Notes: generated from the sequence alone by a model not told the origin. A stretch of 64,000 nucleotides of DNA from Haloechinothrix aidingensis (GCF_013450155.1 NZ_JACCKD010000005.1:124001-188000), one strand, 5' to 3'. Positions 35,590-44,389 are shown, counted from the stretch's first letter. Translations and numbers: made by a program.

Positions 35590-35606
35590 TAACCTATTAT
35601 AAGTTA
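35590..35606 (-). promoter_or_regulatory. AT-rich candidate operator, copy F (Mce operon)
   Basis: TAAC-C-TAT-T-ATA-A-GTTA is a near-perfect 17-base palindrome. Read leftward (35606-35588) it agrees with 13 of 19 bases of the dioxygenase-promoter site at 2837-2819. It lies about 228 bases upstream of the permease start, probably at the Mce promoter. Confidence 0.45.
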
Positions 35607-35864
35607 CCACGCAACATCCACGGCACACGGGGTGCCGGCTCGGCAGTGCTGCGACTCAACAGGAAGCCGAACCAGCTGCCCGCAGCGTTCTCCGCCTGCA
35701 TTGCCGATGTCTCGGCATCGCCGAAACCGGACGGCCGGGCCACGCTCCGCCACGCGACGCACCGTTACCCACCGAACGTCACCGGTAGCCGGAAGGCACT
35801 ACCTGTACCCGCGCGCCGATTCGCTCGGTACCTCGCGAGACACCGATCGTCGCACAAACTGCAA

Positions 35865-35887
35865 TATGTTTATAATATAACATAAAT
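35865..35887 (-). promoter_or_regulatory. AT-rich candidate operator, copy G (shared 18-base element)
   Basis: TATGTT and AACATA form a 6-base inverted repeat around TATAATAT (35865-35884). The 18 bases 35870-35887 are identical to 10240-10257, directly upstream of the SnoaL/enoyl-CoA-hydratase fusion gene. It lies about 500 bases before the Mce operon and 30 bases after the end of the small membrane-protein gene. Confidence 0.5.
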
Positions 35888-35917
35888 TTTTATATCTCAC
35901 CGGGCCTGCGATCCCTG

Positions 35918-36292
35918 CTACCGCGGCGCCCTCCTGAACCACGCTACGTGCACGTACCCGGCACCGGCGCCGACGAGCACGGCGGTGGACGCGGTAGTGG
36001 CGATCTGCACCAGGTCAACACTTCTCGTGACGAACACGACCAGCGGGAGAACGAGCAGGTATGCCGTCAGCGCCGCCGTCGCTCCCTGGACGGCGGGGAC
36101 GCGGTGCGACCCGCCGCGCGCTGCCGCCACGACGAAGGCCACGACGGCCACGAGAGGAAGCCAGACCATTCCGGCGGCGGGCACGATGCCAACCACTACG
36201 GGCGCGGCGAGACCGCCGATGACCAGGACCGTGAAGCCACTCGATGCTCCGCGGAGCACGGCGGGCGGGTCGACCGACGCCAACCATCGCAT
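35918..36292 (-). CDS. Small four-helix membrane protein, unknown
   Basis: 124 residues with four predicted membrane helices (about 19-38, 42-58, 71-88, 95-115) and short loops. ATG 36292 is preceded by GGAAGGAAG. It starts 20 bases after the aldehyde dehydrogenase gene, so the two are an operon. No conserved motif recognised; a small transporter partner or membrane accessory is possible but not supported. Confidence 0.65.
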   Translation of the reverse strand: MRWLASVDPPAVLRGASSGFTVLVIGGLAAPVVVGIVPAAGMVWLPLVAVVAFVVAAARGGSHRVPAVQGATAALTAYLLVLPLVVFVTRSVDLVQIATTASTAVLVGAGAGYVHVAWFRRAPR

Positions 36293-36312
36293 GGCGCTGC
36301 TTCCTTCCCGGG

Positions 36313-37764
36313 CTACAAGAAGCGCCGCAGTACGGCGAGCTTCAACCTGCTGTACGGCGGGTACATGATCGACGGATCGGGGCGGGCGGGTTTGGTGAGG
36401 ACAGCTTTACGATGGCTGAGCCGTTCGAACCCCCACTTGCCGTGGTACGCGCCGATGCCGCTGTCGCCGACGCCACCGAACGGGAGGTGCGGTTCCAGGC
36501 AGTGCATGGCGACATGGTTGACAACCACACCTCCGCTGCTGACACGGTCCAGAACGCGGTCGCGCTCGCCGGTCGAGTCACTGAACAAGTAGCAGGCCAG
36601 CGGCTTCGGCCGCTCGTTGACGAAGGAGACCGCGTCGTCGAGCGAGTCGGTACCGAGCACAGGCAGGATGGGCCCGAAGATCTCGCTGCTCATCACGCCC
36701 GAGTCCGGGTCAGGATCCACGACGACCGTCGGCTCGATGCCCAGCGCGGACCTGTCGGTCCGTCCGCCGAGCACGATCTCCCCGTCCGTACCCTCGAGCA
36801 TCGTCGCGAGCCTGTCGAACTGCCGCTCGTTGACGATGCGCAACGTACCTCCGCCGGCACTCGACGCGAACTCACGCATCGCGTCGGTCAACGCACCGAC
36901 GAAACGGTCCCGTATCGCGCCGTCCACCAGTACGTAGTCAGGCGCGATGCACGTCTGCCCGGAGTTCATCAGCTTCATCCAGGCGACGCGCCGCGCGGCG
37001 ACGTCGACATCCGCGTGCCGCGTCACGATGACCGGGCTCTTCCCACCCAGCTCCAGCGTGACGGGCGTCAGGTGCGGGGCAGCCGCGGACATGATCCGCC
37101 TGCCGATCTCCGTGCCACCTGTGAAGAACGCGTGGTCGAAGCCGCAGGCGAGAAGCCGTTGGGTCACGTCGGCATCCCCCTCGGTCACAACCACGGCATC
37201 GCTGTCGAGATACCGCGGCAGCATCCGCGCCAGGAACCCGGAACACGCGGGCGCGTACTCGGAGGGCTTGACGACCGCACAGTTGCCAGCGGCGAGGGCG
37301 GCGACCAGCGGGCCGAGGGAGAGGTAGATCGGGTAGTTCCACGGTCCGATGATCAGTACGAGCCCGAGCGGTTCGTACTGGTACCAGGCCCGTCCCGGTA
37401 GCGAGTGCATCGAGACCCGGGTACGGTGCCGCTTGCTCCACTTGCGTACGCGTTTCCGCGCGAACCTCGCCTCGGCCTTTGTCGAGGCGATATCGCCGAG
37501 CCAGGCCTCACCGTACGGCCTTCCCAGGTCCTCCCACAGTGCCTGGGCGATCTCACGTTCCGTGTCTTCGAGGAGGCGCTCCAACGCCCGCAGCTGGCGT
37601 ACGCGCCATTCGACATCGCGCGTACGGCCCGACTCGAACGTCGCCCGCTGCGCCTGAACGGCTTCCTCGATGTCCGCCGGTCGCACTGCCGCACCGCTGG
37701 TTACGCCAGCACCGCCACCGGCGGCCTCGTCCGTGACCGGTGCGGTCGAGGTTTCTGAGCTCAC
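36313..37764 (-). CDS. Aldehyde dehydrogenase, class 3 / fatty-aldehyde type
   Basis: 483 residues from GTG 37764 (GGGAG ribosome site). Active-site residues: N143 in GPWNYPIYL, E238 in TLELGGKS, nucleophile C272 in NSGQTCIAP. The C-terminal hydrophobic basic tail (YSRLKLAVLRRFL) and short length match the ALDH3 branch acting on fatty and aromatic aldehydes with NAD(P)+. It would turn a pathway aldehyde into the acid that the CoA ligases accept. First of a two-gene leftward operon upstream of the Mce region. Confidence 0.92.
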   Translation of the reverse strand: MSSETSTAPVTDEAAGGGAGVTSGAAVRPADIEEAVQAQRATFESGRTRDVEWRVRQLRALERLLEDTEREIAQALWEDLGRPYGEAWLGDIASTKAEARFARKRVRKWSKRHRTRVSMHSLPGRAWYQYEPLGLVLIIGPWNYPIYLSLGPLVAALAAGNCAVVKPSEYAPACSGFLARMLPRYLDSDAVVVTEGDADVTQRLLACGFDHAFFTGGTEIGRRIMSAAAPHLTPVTLELGGKSPVIVTRHADVDVAARRVAWMKLMNSGQTCIAPDYVLVDGAIRDRFVGALTDAMREFASSAGGGTLRIVNERQFDRLATMLEGTDGEIVLGGRTDRSALGIEPTVVVDPDPDSGVMSSEIFGPILPVLGTDSLDDAVSFVNERPKPLACYLFSDSTGERDRVLDRVSSGGVVVNHVAMHCLEPHLPFGGVGDSGIGAYHGKWGFERLSHRKAVLTKPARPDPSIMYPPYSRLKLAVLRRFL

Positions 37765-37839
37765 CGCTTACTCCCTTGCGTCCGGGGCATCTCATGGCCG
37801 TTGCGCGCACCACGAGCACTCGCGTACACAGTCTAGCGC

Positions 37840-37865
37840 ATTTTATAGTTCGCGTTAAATTATAG
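37840..37865 (-). promoter_or_regulatory. AT-rich promoter island H
   Basis: AT-rich run about 76 bases upstream of the aldehyde dehydrogenase start, containing TTTTATAG and TTAAATTATA around a CGCG core. Probably its promoter. The rest of the 304-base gap between 37765 and 38068 shows no gene; it must also hold the promoter of the rightward hydrolase. Confidence 0.35.
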
Positions 37866-38068
37866 GGCGGTCTCGCCGGCGCCGCAGTTCCCGTCGCGGT
37901 ATCACGGGACACTCCCGGACCCGGTGTGCACCTACACGCTGCCCAGCGAGACAGCCTGCGACACGGCCATGGGCATGGCGATCGCCGGCACCGCGACTCG
38001 GTGGCCGAATTGCGACCGGGTAGCCGTGCGGCCGGAATGCCTCTACCCTCGTGGAGGTTATGCCGAGC

Positions 38069-38896
38069 ATGAACAACTGGACGTTGACACAGGGCTACGA
38101 GACCCGCGACGGCATCGTGCGGTGGGACCGCTTCGGTGCCGGACCGCCCGTCGTGCTCCTGCACGGCACACCGTTCTCGTCCTATGTGTGGCGTGACGTC
38201 GCCGCCGCGTTGGCAGCGGATCACGAAGTCTACGTCTGGGACATGCTCGGCTACGGGGCTTCGGACAAGCATGCCGGTCAGGATGTCTCGCTCGGCGCGC
38301 AAGCCCTGATCTTCGCGGAGTTGCTCAGCCACTGGGGGCTGCAGCGACCCGCTGTCGTCGCCCACGACTTCGGTGGTGCCGTCGCCCTGCGCGCCCACCT
38401 GCTGCACGAGGCGAACTACGAGCGGCTCGCGCTCGTCGACGCCGTCGCGCACGCGCCGTGGGGCACCGGCCTGTTCCGGCTCGTGCGGGAGAACCCGGAC
38501 GTGTTCCCGCAGTTGCCCGCCGAGGTGCACGAGGGGGCGCTGCGCGCCTATGTCGGCACCGCGAGCCACCGTGGCCTGGCGGACGGGACGCTGTCGGCGT
38601 ACCTGGCGCCGTGGCTCGGCGACGAAGGGCAGGCCGCGTTCTACCGCCAGATGGCCCAAGGAGACGAGAGCTACACCAACGACATCCAGGACAGCTACGG
38701 CGGTCTGGACCTGCCGGTCCTCGTGTGCTGGGGAACCTGCGACACGTGGCTACCGCCCGAGAAAGGGGACCAGCTCGCCGCGGCGATCCCGGATGCCCGG
38801 ATCTGCTGGCTGCGCGGGGCAGGCCACCTCGTGCAGGAGGACGCCCCGACGCAGCTGCTCAGCGCGCTCAAGGAGTTTCTCGCGAACGAGCGGTGA
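38069..38896 (+). CDS. Alpha/beta hydrolase of the haloalkane dehalogenase/epoxide hydrolase type
   Basis: 275 residues from ATG 38069; GGAGG lies 11 bases upstream, and an ATG at 38060 is the close alternative. The nucleophile elbow is VVAHDFGG, so the nucleophile is an aspartate (D100), not serine. The acid is probably D225 (CWGTCDTW) and the base H253 (GAGHLVQED). An HGTP oxyanion motif is at 32-35. This arrangement is that of haloalkane dehalogenases, fluoroacetate dehalogenases and epoxide hydrolases, so C-halogen or epoxide hydrolysis is expected. It stands alone on its strand. Confidence 0.88.
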   Translation: MNNWTLTQGYETRDGIVRWDRFGAGPPVVLLHGTPFSSYVWRDVAAALAADHEVYVWDMLGYGASDKHAGQDVSLGAQALIFAELLSHWGLQRPAVVAHDFGGAVALRAHLLHEANYERLALVDAVAHAPWGTGLFRLVRENPDVFPQLPAEVHEGALRAYVGTASHRGLADGTLSAYLAPWLGDEGQAAFYRQMAQGDESYTNDIQDSYGGLDLPVLVCWGTCDTWLPPEKGDQLAAAIPDARICWLRGAGHLVQEDAPTQLLSALKEFLANER

Positions 38897-38931
38897 CGCC
38901 TACCGGTACCTCGGCACCACCGCGCGCCGGG

Positions 38932-40272
38932 TCACAGCACGGTCAGCTGTGCCGCGCCGTGGGTCAACACCCGCGCACCCGTCTCGGTCACGAGGAATGT
39001 CTGGCTCAACCCGACGCCGCACCTGCCCAGGTACCGGAACGAGGCCGGGATGTGGAACACCATCCCCGCTTCCAGCGGCTCGGGGTTGTCCCTGGTGATG
39101 TAGAAGGGGGCGCCGTCCATCCAGTGTGGCTTGTGGGCCAGCCCGACGGGGTAGCCGAACAGGTGGTGGAAGACGACGCCGTCCGGTAGCGGCCCGAGCG
39201 CGGCAGCGGCGGCGTTCGCGACGTCCGCGCAGGACACCCCGGCCCGTGCCGTGTCGAGCACCGCGGCCACCGCGGTCTCGGCCAGCTCCGCGAGCACCCG
39301 CTCGTCCGGGCCCGGTGGACCGTGCGCCAGCGTACGCATCACGGGAGCGTGGTAGCGGTGATGCGCCCCGGAGAACTCCAGGAACGTCGTGCCGGGGCCG
39401 AGCCGCCGATGCGACCAGCTGGAATGCGGGATGCCTCCGCGCACGCCGGTGGCCACGACCGGTCCCCACGCCGATGCGGAGTTCGCGCCGTCGAACAGGG
39501 CGGCCGAGATCGCGCCCGCGACGGACGAGTCGGTCGCCTCCGGCTCGCGCGCCGCCGCTACGGCCGCGTCGACACCCGCGCGGGTGCGTTCCGCCGCCTC
39601 CGCGACACACCGGACCTCGGCCTCGGACAGCCGTAACCGCACCGTCTCCACCAGGTGCTCACCACGGACCACCGTGACACGGCTGCCCCGCAGGTACTCG
39701 ACAGCGTGCGGCGGTGTGGACGCGTGACCGACCTCGATACCCACCCGAGCCCCCGCGGGCAGCACACCGGCCGCGTGCTCGAGGAAGGTCTCCAGGCCGC
39801 GTAGCGCGTCCGCGTAGCCGCAGTAGCCGATATTGTCCACTCGGGCGCTGGCCAGCGCGCGCCCCAGCTCGAGGTCCGGCACGTACAGGTAGGTCGCCGA
39901 CTCGGTCACCAGCAACGGCTGCGGTGCCGTCTCGGCCGTGTGGTACCCGCAGAGGTACTCGACGCTTGACGGCCGGAACGCGAGCATCGCGTCCATGCCC
40001 CCGCGCGCCATCCGGTCGCGCACGCTGGTCAACCGCTGCTCGTACTCGGCGTCGTCGAACGCGCGGTCGGACTCGTCCCGCACAGCCGCGATCGCGTCCG
40101 CGGTGAGCCAGGACCTGCGCGGCACGCTGTCCAGCCCCGTGACGTTCGGCGCGTACGCGGGGAAGGTAGCCCGCTGCTGGTCGTCTCCCGTGGCTCCGCC
40201 CTCCTTCGCCGGACCGGCCGACGGCGCCCGGACCGCCACCGAGTATCCATCATCAGGCAACAGCGTCAGCAT
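38932..40272 (-). CDS. M24 (creatinase/aminopeptidase P fold) protein lacking usual metal ligands
   Basis: 446 residues from ATG 40272; the ribosome site is poor, so the start is uncertain. An N-terminal creatinase-N domain (about 75-215) precedes a pita-bread M24 domain (about 225-440). The metal-binding positions are altered: the D-x-G...D-x-T-R-T segment reads EFSGAHHRYHAPVMRT, the E-P site reads VFHIPASFR, and the last Glu site reads GLSQTFLVTETG. This is like creatinase and ectoine hydrolase (DoeA)-type enzymes that hydrolyse C-N bonds without metal, rather than a prolidase. No neighbouring ectoine or creatine genes are seen. Confidence 0.8.
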   Translation of the reverse strand: MLTLLPDDGYSVAVRAPSAGPAKEGGATGDDQQRATFPAYAPNVTGLDSVPRRSWLTADAIAAVRDESDRAFDDAEYEQRLTSVRDRMARGGMDAMLAFRPSSVEYLCGYHTAETAPQPLLVTESATYLYVPDLELGRALASARVDNIGYCGYADALRGLETFLEHAAGVLPAGARVGIEVGHASTPPHAVEYLRGSRVTVVRGEHLVETVRLRLSEAEVRCVAEAAERTRAGVDAAVAAAREPEATDSSVAGAISAALFDGANSASAWGPVVATGVRGGIPHSSWSHRRLGPGTTFLEFSGAHHRYHAPVMRTLAHGPPGPDERVLAELAETAVAAVLDTARAGVSCADVANAAAAALGPLPDGVVFHHLFGYPVGLAHKPHWMDGAPFYITRDNPEPLEAGMVFHIPASFRYLGRCGVGLSQTFLVTETGARVLTHGAAQLTVL

Positions 40273-40530
40273 GCCAGGAACGCAGCCACGACGGCGGGCG
40301 AACACGCGGGCGCTCCCCTCGCGCGGCTCCGGTCCCGGCGCGGCAGCAGCACCGGGCGCGCACGGACATTCCTTACCCCGGCGAGTCACTCGGCCGCGAG
40401 AGTTGTGTCTGGCTGACAAGTTCCGGAGCTCCCGGTAACGGGCTCGTATCCGGCCGTCGAGGCCGCCGTTGGTCGGGACAGCACAGCGAGCGGCTCGCGC
40501 GAGCAGCCGGGCACGCGGAGAGGAGTAGCC

Positions 40531-41769
40531 ATGCGACGCACAGCGCACAGGGCCACAGCGCTGTCCGTGACCACAGCCGTGACGGCGGCGGTACTCACTG
40601 GGGCACTGGCCGGCGCGGGCGCCGCGACGGCGGAGTCCGGGTCGTTCTACCAACCGCCGTCCCCGCTGCCGGACGGGCAGCCGGGGGACGTCATCCGGCA
40701 CGAGGAGATGCCGTTCCACCTCGACCCCGCACAAGGTGTCGAGTCACCGGCGGACGCACACCGGATCATGTACCTGAGTACCGATGTGGACGGTGATCCG
40801 ATGGCGGTCACCGGGACGGTGCTGACCCCCCGCGACCCGTGGTTCGGCATCGGTCCGCGCCCGGTCGTGGGGCTGGCCCCGGGCACGCAGGGCATGGGCG
40901 ACGAGTGCGCCCCATCGCGCCGCATGGAGGACGGCACCGAGTACGAGAGCGCGTTCGTCTCCGGGCTGCTCGAGCGAGGCTACGGCGTGGCTGTCACCGA
41001 CTACCAGAACCTCGGCACTCCCGGAGACCACACCTACGTGATCCGCGAGCCGCAGGCGCACGCCGTGCTCGACGTGATCCGCGCGGCGCAGGGTCTGTCC
41101 GAGGCAGGACTTCCCGGGTCGGGTCCCGTCGCGACGGCGGGCTACTCGCAGGGTGGCGGAGCATCGGCGGCCGCTGCCGAACGCGCACCCGACTACGCGC
41201 CCGAGCTCGACCTGCGCGGCAGCTACGCGGGAGCGCCGCCCGCCGAGCTGTCCTCGGTCGCCGAGAGCCTCGACGGCGGGCACGCGGCGGGCCTGCTCGG
41301 TTACGCCGTGCTGGGCTTCAACTCGGCCTACCCGGAGCTCGACATCGAGTCGCTGCTCAACGAGGAGGGCCGGCGGCTGGCCGACGAGGTCCGGCAGGAG
41401 TGCGTCGAGGAGACCTTTACCAAACACGCCTTCACCCGCTCCGAGGACCTCACGGCCGACGGCAGGCCGATAACCGCCTACCTCGACGAGGAGCCCTACC
41501 GGTCACGCGTGGCGGAGAACCGGCTCGGCAGGACCGCGCCGGAGGCACCCACACTGGTGCTGCACTCCCGCGTCGACGACATCGTGCCCTACGAGCAGGG
41601 CAGGCAGATGGCCCGCGACTGGTGCGAGCAGGGCGCGAACGTCCGGTTCAAGACACTGACCTCGCCGACCCATGCCGGCGCCGTTCCCGAGGCGTCGATC
41701 ACCGCGTTCAACTGGCTGGAGGCGCGCTTCTCCTCGTTCCCGCACCTCGGCAACTGCGGCACGTTCTGA
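40531..41769 (+). CDS. Secreted lipase (LIP / secretory lipase family)
   Basis: 412 residues. A Sec signal peptide runs to about residue 34 (cleavage near AATA-ES). The catalytic serine is S206 in AGYSQGGG; the acid is in HSRVDDIVPYEQG and the histidine in SPTHAGAVPE. The gene resembles actinobacterial secretory lipases related to Candida LIP enzymes, which release fatty acids from triglycerides or other esters outside the cell. Cysteines near the C-terminus (DWCEQG, NCGTF) probably form a disulfide. Ribosome site GGAGAGGAG. Not in an operon. Confidence 0.9.
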   Translation: MRRTAHRATALSVTTAVTAAVLTGALAGAGAATAESGSFYQPPSPLPDGQPGDVIRHEEMPFHLDPAQGVESPADAHRIMYLSTDVDGDPMAVTGTVLTPRDPWFGIGPRPVVGLAPGTQGMGDECAPSRRMEDGTEYESAFVSGLLERGYGVAVTDYQNLGTPGDHTYVIREPQAHAVLDVIRAAQGLSEAGLPGSGPVATAGYSQGGGASAAAAERAPDYAPELDLRGSYAGAPPAELSSVAESLDGGHAAGLLGYAVLGFNSAYPELDIESLLNEEGRRLADEVRQECVEETFTKHAFTRSEDLTADGRPITAYLDEEPYRSRVAENRLGRTAPEAPTLVLHSRVDDIVPYEQGRQMARDWCEQGANVRFKTLTSPTHAGAVPEASITAFNWLEARFSSFPHLGNCGTF

Positions 41770-41847
41770 CGTAGCACCTCCGCCCACCGGCCTCCCGGCG
41801 GCGGCCCGTTAGGCTGCGTGGATGACCCCACGACAGCGGCACACCCG

Positions 41848-42579
41848 ATGAGCGCGCGGTTCCAGGAGCTCGACTGGCGGCACACCTCGATGGGTGAGCT
41901 GGTGCTGCGCCGGCGCTGGGACGGCACGGTGGGCAGCGAGGTCTACGAGGTCAAGCTCGATGACGAGTACCTGATGTCGAGCCTGTTCACCGTTGCCGAG
42001 GAGGCCATCGCACACCGGGCGCTCGAGGAACTGAGCGGAGCCGGGCTCGACATCGCCGTAGGCGGCCTCGGGCTCGGCTACACCGCGCTGGCCGCGCTCC
42101 GGGACGAACGGGTCGGTTCCCTGGTCGTCGTCGACGCCCTCGCCGAGGTGATCGAGTGGCACCGGCGGGGACTGGTTCCCGCCGGTGCGGAGCTGGCAGC
42201 CGACCCGCGGTGCACGATGCTGCACGGCGACTTCTTCACGCTGCTCGAGCAGGGTTCGGGCCTGCGGCCCGGCGCAACGGACAACGGCACCTTCGATGCC
42301 GTCCTCGTCGACATCGACCATTCCCCGCGTCACCTGCTGCACCCCGACCATGCCGGGTTCTACCGGGCCGAGGGCCTCGGCCGCCTCGCGGCACACCTGC
42401 GTCCCGGCGGGGTGTTCACGCTCTGGTCGAACGACCCGCCGGACGACGAGTTCACCGGAGCGCTCACCGGATGCTTCGCCGAAGCCGGCGCCGAGGTCGT
42501 CCGGTTCCCCAACCCCCTGCAGGGCCGCGAGGCGACCGCGACCGTCTACCTCGCACGGACGCACCCGCGGTCGGAGTGA
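41848..42579 (+). CDS. Spermidine-synthase-like methyltransferase-fold protein
   Basis: 243 residues from ATG 41848; a GTG at 41818 would add ten residues, but the -10-like TAGGCT at 41810-41815 would then lie too close. The Rossmann-like AdoMet-binding segments are AVGGLGLGYTALA (motif I), LVVVDALAEVIEWHR and DAVLVDIDHSPRHLL. The polyamine-binding residues of true spermidine synthases are not obvious, so a methyltransferase or unknown activity remains possible. Convergent with the DUF305 gene, with a hairpin between them. Confidence 0.75.
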   Translation: MSARFQELDWRHTSMGELVLRRRWDGTVGSEVYEVKLDDEYLMSSLFTVAEEAIAHRALEELSGAGLDIAVGGLGLGYTALAALRDERVGSLVVVDALAEVIEWHRRGLVPAGAELAADPRCTMLHGDFFTLLEQGSGLRPGATDNGTFDAVLVDIDHSPRHLLHPDHAGFYRAEGLGRLAAHLRPGGVFTLWSNDPPDDEFTGALTGCFAEAGAEVVRFPNPLQGREATATVYLARTHPRSE

Positions 42580-42601
42580 TCAAGCGGTGGCCGCCTGATC
42601 A
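42577..42601. terminator. Hairpin between convergent genes
   Basis: TGATCA-A-GCGG-TGG-CCGC-C-TGATCA folds into an 11-pair stem with one mismatch and a 3-base loop, starting at the stop codon of the 41848 gene and facing the end of the DUF305 gene at 42646. No T-run follows, as usual in actinobacteria. Probably a two-way terminator. Confidence 0.5.
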
Positions 42602-42645
42602 TGGTCGGCTCAGCGGACGGAACACCACCAGGATCACGACGGCGG

Positions 42646-43209
42646 TCAGCGCCGGCCGAGCATCTCCCGCATCGTGTCGATCTCTGCCTCCTGGACCTCG
42701 ATGATGTCCTCGGCCAACTCGCTCGCCTCCGGACTGGTTCCCTCGGCCAGCTGGGCGTTGGCCATATCGATGGCACCCTCGTGATGCTCGACCATAATCT
42801 CCATCCACATTCGGTCGAACTCGGCACCGTCACTGCGTTCGAGCATGGCCATATCCTCTTCGGACATCATTCCCGACATTTCGTGATCGGTGTGCCCATC
42901 GCCGGACACAGGAACGGACTCGCCCCACCTTTCGAGCATCGTCGTCAGGGCCTCGATCTCCGGTTCCTGTCCCTGCCGGATCTCCTCGGCGAGCTCGATC
43001 AGTTCCTGGCTGTCGCTGCGGTCGGGCACCAGGTCGGCCATCTCCACGGCCTGCTCATGGTGCGGCATCATCTCCGTGGCGAAGGCGACGTCCGCTTGGT
43101 TGAACCCGGCGTCTTCGGCCTCCTCGGCGACGTGGTTACCGCATCCGGTGAGCAGCGCACCGGACGCCAGGATCGCCAGGGGCATCATGACTCGTTCACG
43201 TGTGAACAC
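42646..43209 (-). CDS. DUF305 lipoprotein
   Basis: 187 residues with a lipobox L20-T-G-C23, so anchored to the outer face of the membrane. Two ferritin-like DUF305 repeats carry MMPHHEQAVEMA and MVEHHEGAIDMA, the His/Met-rich signatures of this family, with a Met/His-rich linker (HTDHEMSGMM) between. DUF305 proteins are linked to copper binding and often lie with copper-handling or small membrane proteins. The following leftward-transcribed neighbour upstream is a small DUF6153-like protein, a common pairing. Confidence 0.9.
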   Translation of the reverse strand: MFTRERVMMPLAILASGALLTGCGNHVAEEAEDAGFNQADVAFATEMMPHHEQAVEMADLVPDRSDSQELIELAEEIRQGQEPEIEALTTMLERWGESVPVSGDGHTDHEMSGMMSEEDMAMLERSDGAEFDRMWMEIMVEHHEGAIDMANAQLAEGTSPEASELAEDIIEVQEAEIDTMREMLGRR

Positions 43210-43298
43210 GCTTCATCCTCCGTTATCGGTAATGCGTGCTGATACATACGGGTCTCGGCCGTGCGCGGCACGGCTCGCGGCGCGAGCGCCACGAGCCT

Positions 43299-43700
43299 CT
43301 ACACCCGGATCACGCACACCGAACGGAGGATCTCCTTACCGTCGCGCGCGGGAGGTGGTCGCACCCGCGCCAGGTGGCCGCCGGATCTTGGCAGGATCGA
43401 TGTGTGCGGCCACCTGCCTGCGCCCGGGCCGAGCGTCCCGAGCGCGGTCGCGAACGCGGCCAGCACCGCCAGGCACAGGTGCAGCAGATCATGCGGGCCC
43501 TGCCCGTCATGAGTACCGGGCTCCTGCCGCTCGGTAGGCACATGCGACTGGCCATCGTGTGATGGCGCGGCGGAGGCAGCGGGGACCGGGGCGGCGTGTT
43601 CCGGTGGCCCGGAAACGAGGTGATGCATGACCAGCGTGCCGGCCGCGACGGAAAACAGAAGTGCCAGTCGCGCGACCGTCTCCGCACCAGACCCTCGCAT
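43299..43700 (-). CDS. Small membrane protein, DUF6153-like
   Basis: 133 residues: an N-terminal helix (about 9-29), a His-rich hydrophilic middle (AAPSHDGQSHVPTE, GTHDGQGPHD), a second helix with a single conserved-looking cysteine (LLHLCLAVLAAFA), and a basic tail. The layout matches DUF6153 proteins that often precede DUF305 genes in actinobacteria, suggesting metal (copper) handling at the membrane. The family name is from memory and moderately certain. Gap to the DUF305 gene is about 90 bases. Confidence 0.6.
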   Translation of the reverse strand: MRGSGAETVARLALLFSVAAGTLVMHHLVSGPPEHAAPVPAASAAPSHDGQSHVPTERQEPGTHDGQGPHDLLHLCLAVLAAFATALGTLGPGAGRWPHTSILPRSGGHLARVRPPPARDGKEILRSVCVIRV

Positions 43701-43748
43701 GGCCCAACTGTAGCGGGACTCGCCCAGGAACTTCGCGTCAGGCGAGGC

Positions 43749-44153
43749 TCAGCGACCCGTGCCCTCCGTCCACGCGACCAACGCGGCGAGCGCAGCCGCC
43801 GCGGCCGTGGAACCTCCGGCCGCCGCCAGCACGAGACCGCGCCGGACACGCGGCAGCCGACGCCAGGAGCCGACGGTGGCCAGGGCGTCCACGGCGTCGG
43901 CCGTGCCGCCGGCCACGAGCCAACCCGTCACCGGTTGGTCGCTGAACGCGCTGGTGACCGTGCCGGCGCCGATGGCGACATCCCGCGCACCGAGGGCCCT
44001 CCCGAGCACCGCGCTCGACTTCTGCGGGCGGACGCGCCCCACCCACAGCGTCACCAGCGTGTTCGGCTTGGCCAGCGCGAACAGTCCCACACCGACGCGC
44101 AGCGCGCCGGAAAGCGCGGTCAACCGTCGCACCGTGATCGTGCTCTCGCTCAT
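43749..44153 (-). CDS. Small four-helix membrane protein (DUF4267-like)
   Basis: 134 residues from ATG 44153 with AAGGGACGGG upstream. Four predicted helices (about 10-30, 50-68, 76-94, 104-125). Sequence such as GRALGARDVAIGAGTV resembles small DUF4267-type membrane proteins; function unknown. It lies downstream of a broken universal-stress-protein gene and may once have shared its promoter. It begins the hypoxia-like part of the window. Confidence 0.6.
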   Translation of the reverse strand: MSESTITVRRLTALSGALRVGVGLFALAKPNTLVTLWVGRVRPQKSSAVLGRALGARDVAIGAGTVTSAFSDQPVTGWLVAGGTADAVDALATVGSWRRLPRVRRGLVLAAAGGSTAAAAALAALVAWTEGTGR

Positions 44154-44389
44154 TCGACCCGTCCCTTCGTCTCGCCCGCGGGTAGTCTCGCACTCACGAT
44201 CACGCGTCGCACACCGACCGCCCCGGCGCCCTCTTGGCAGTCGCCGCACCGACGGAAGCCGGCCGGGACAACCCTTCAACATACCGAACGCTGCCTGCCG
44301 AAACCCGTGCACGCGCGATCCGCCGTCGTGACGGGCTTCCGACTCGTCACAGGGCGTACCGGTACCGTCCCGCGCGCCCTCGACGCTCG

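Larger units (their letters stand above)
35363..35917. other. Gene-free 555-base region upstream of the Mce operon
   Basis: No frame here has codon use or a ribosome site like real genes. The region holds a tandem 15-base repeat, a 14-base palindrome and two AT-rich islands (35582-35608 and 35863-35897) separated by about 255 bases of ordinary GC-rich DNA. It is best read as a long regulatory region of the Mce operon, with the terminator region of the 35918 gene at its right end. Confidence 0.6.

Noticed and set aside
35363-35917. Several short open frames upstream of the Mce operon
   Set aside because: Arg-rich or mixed composition, no ribosome sites, and they run across AT-rich islands and repeats.
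36244-37401. Long rightward frame opposite the aldehyde dehydrogenase
   Set aside because: Complement of a gene with intact active-site residues; composition typical of an antisense frame.
43712-43725. GGGACTCGCCC as a DosR-like box
   Set aside because: Only 12 bases before the DUF6153-like start and without a -10 at the proper distance.
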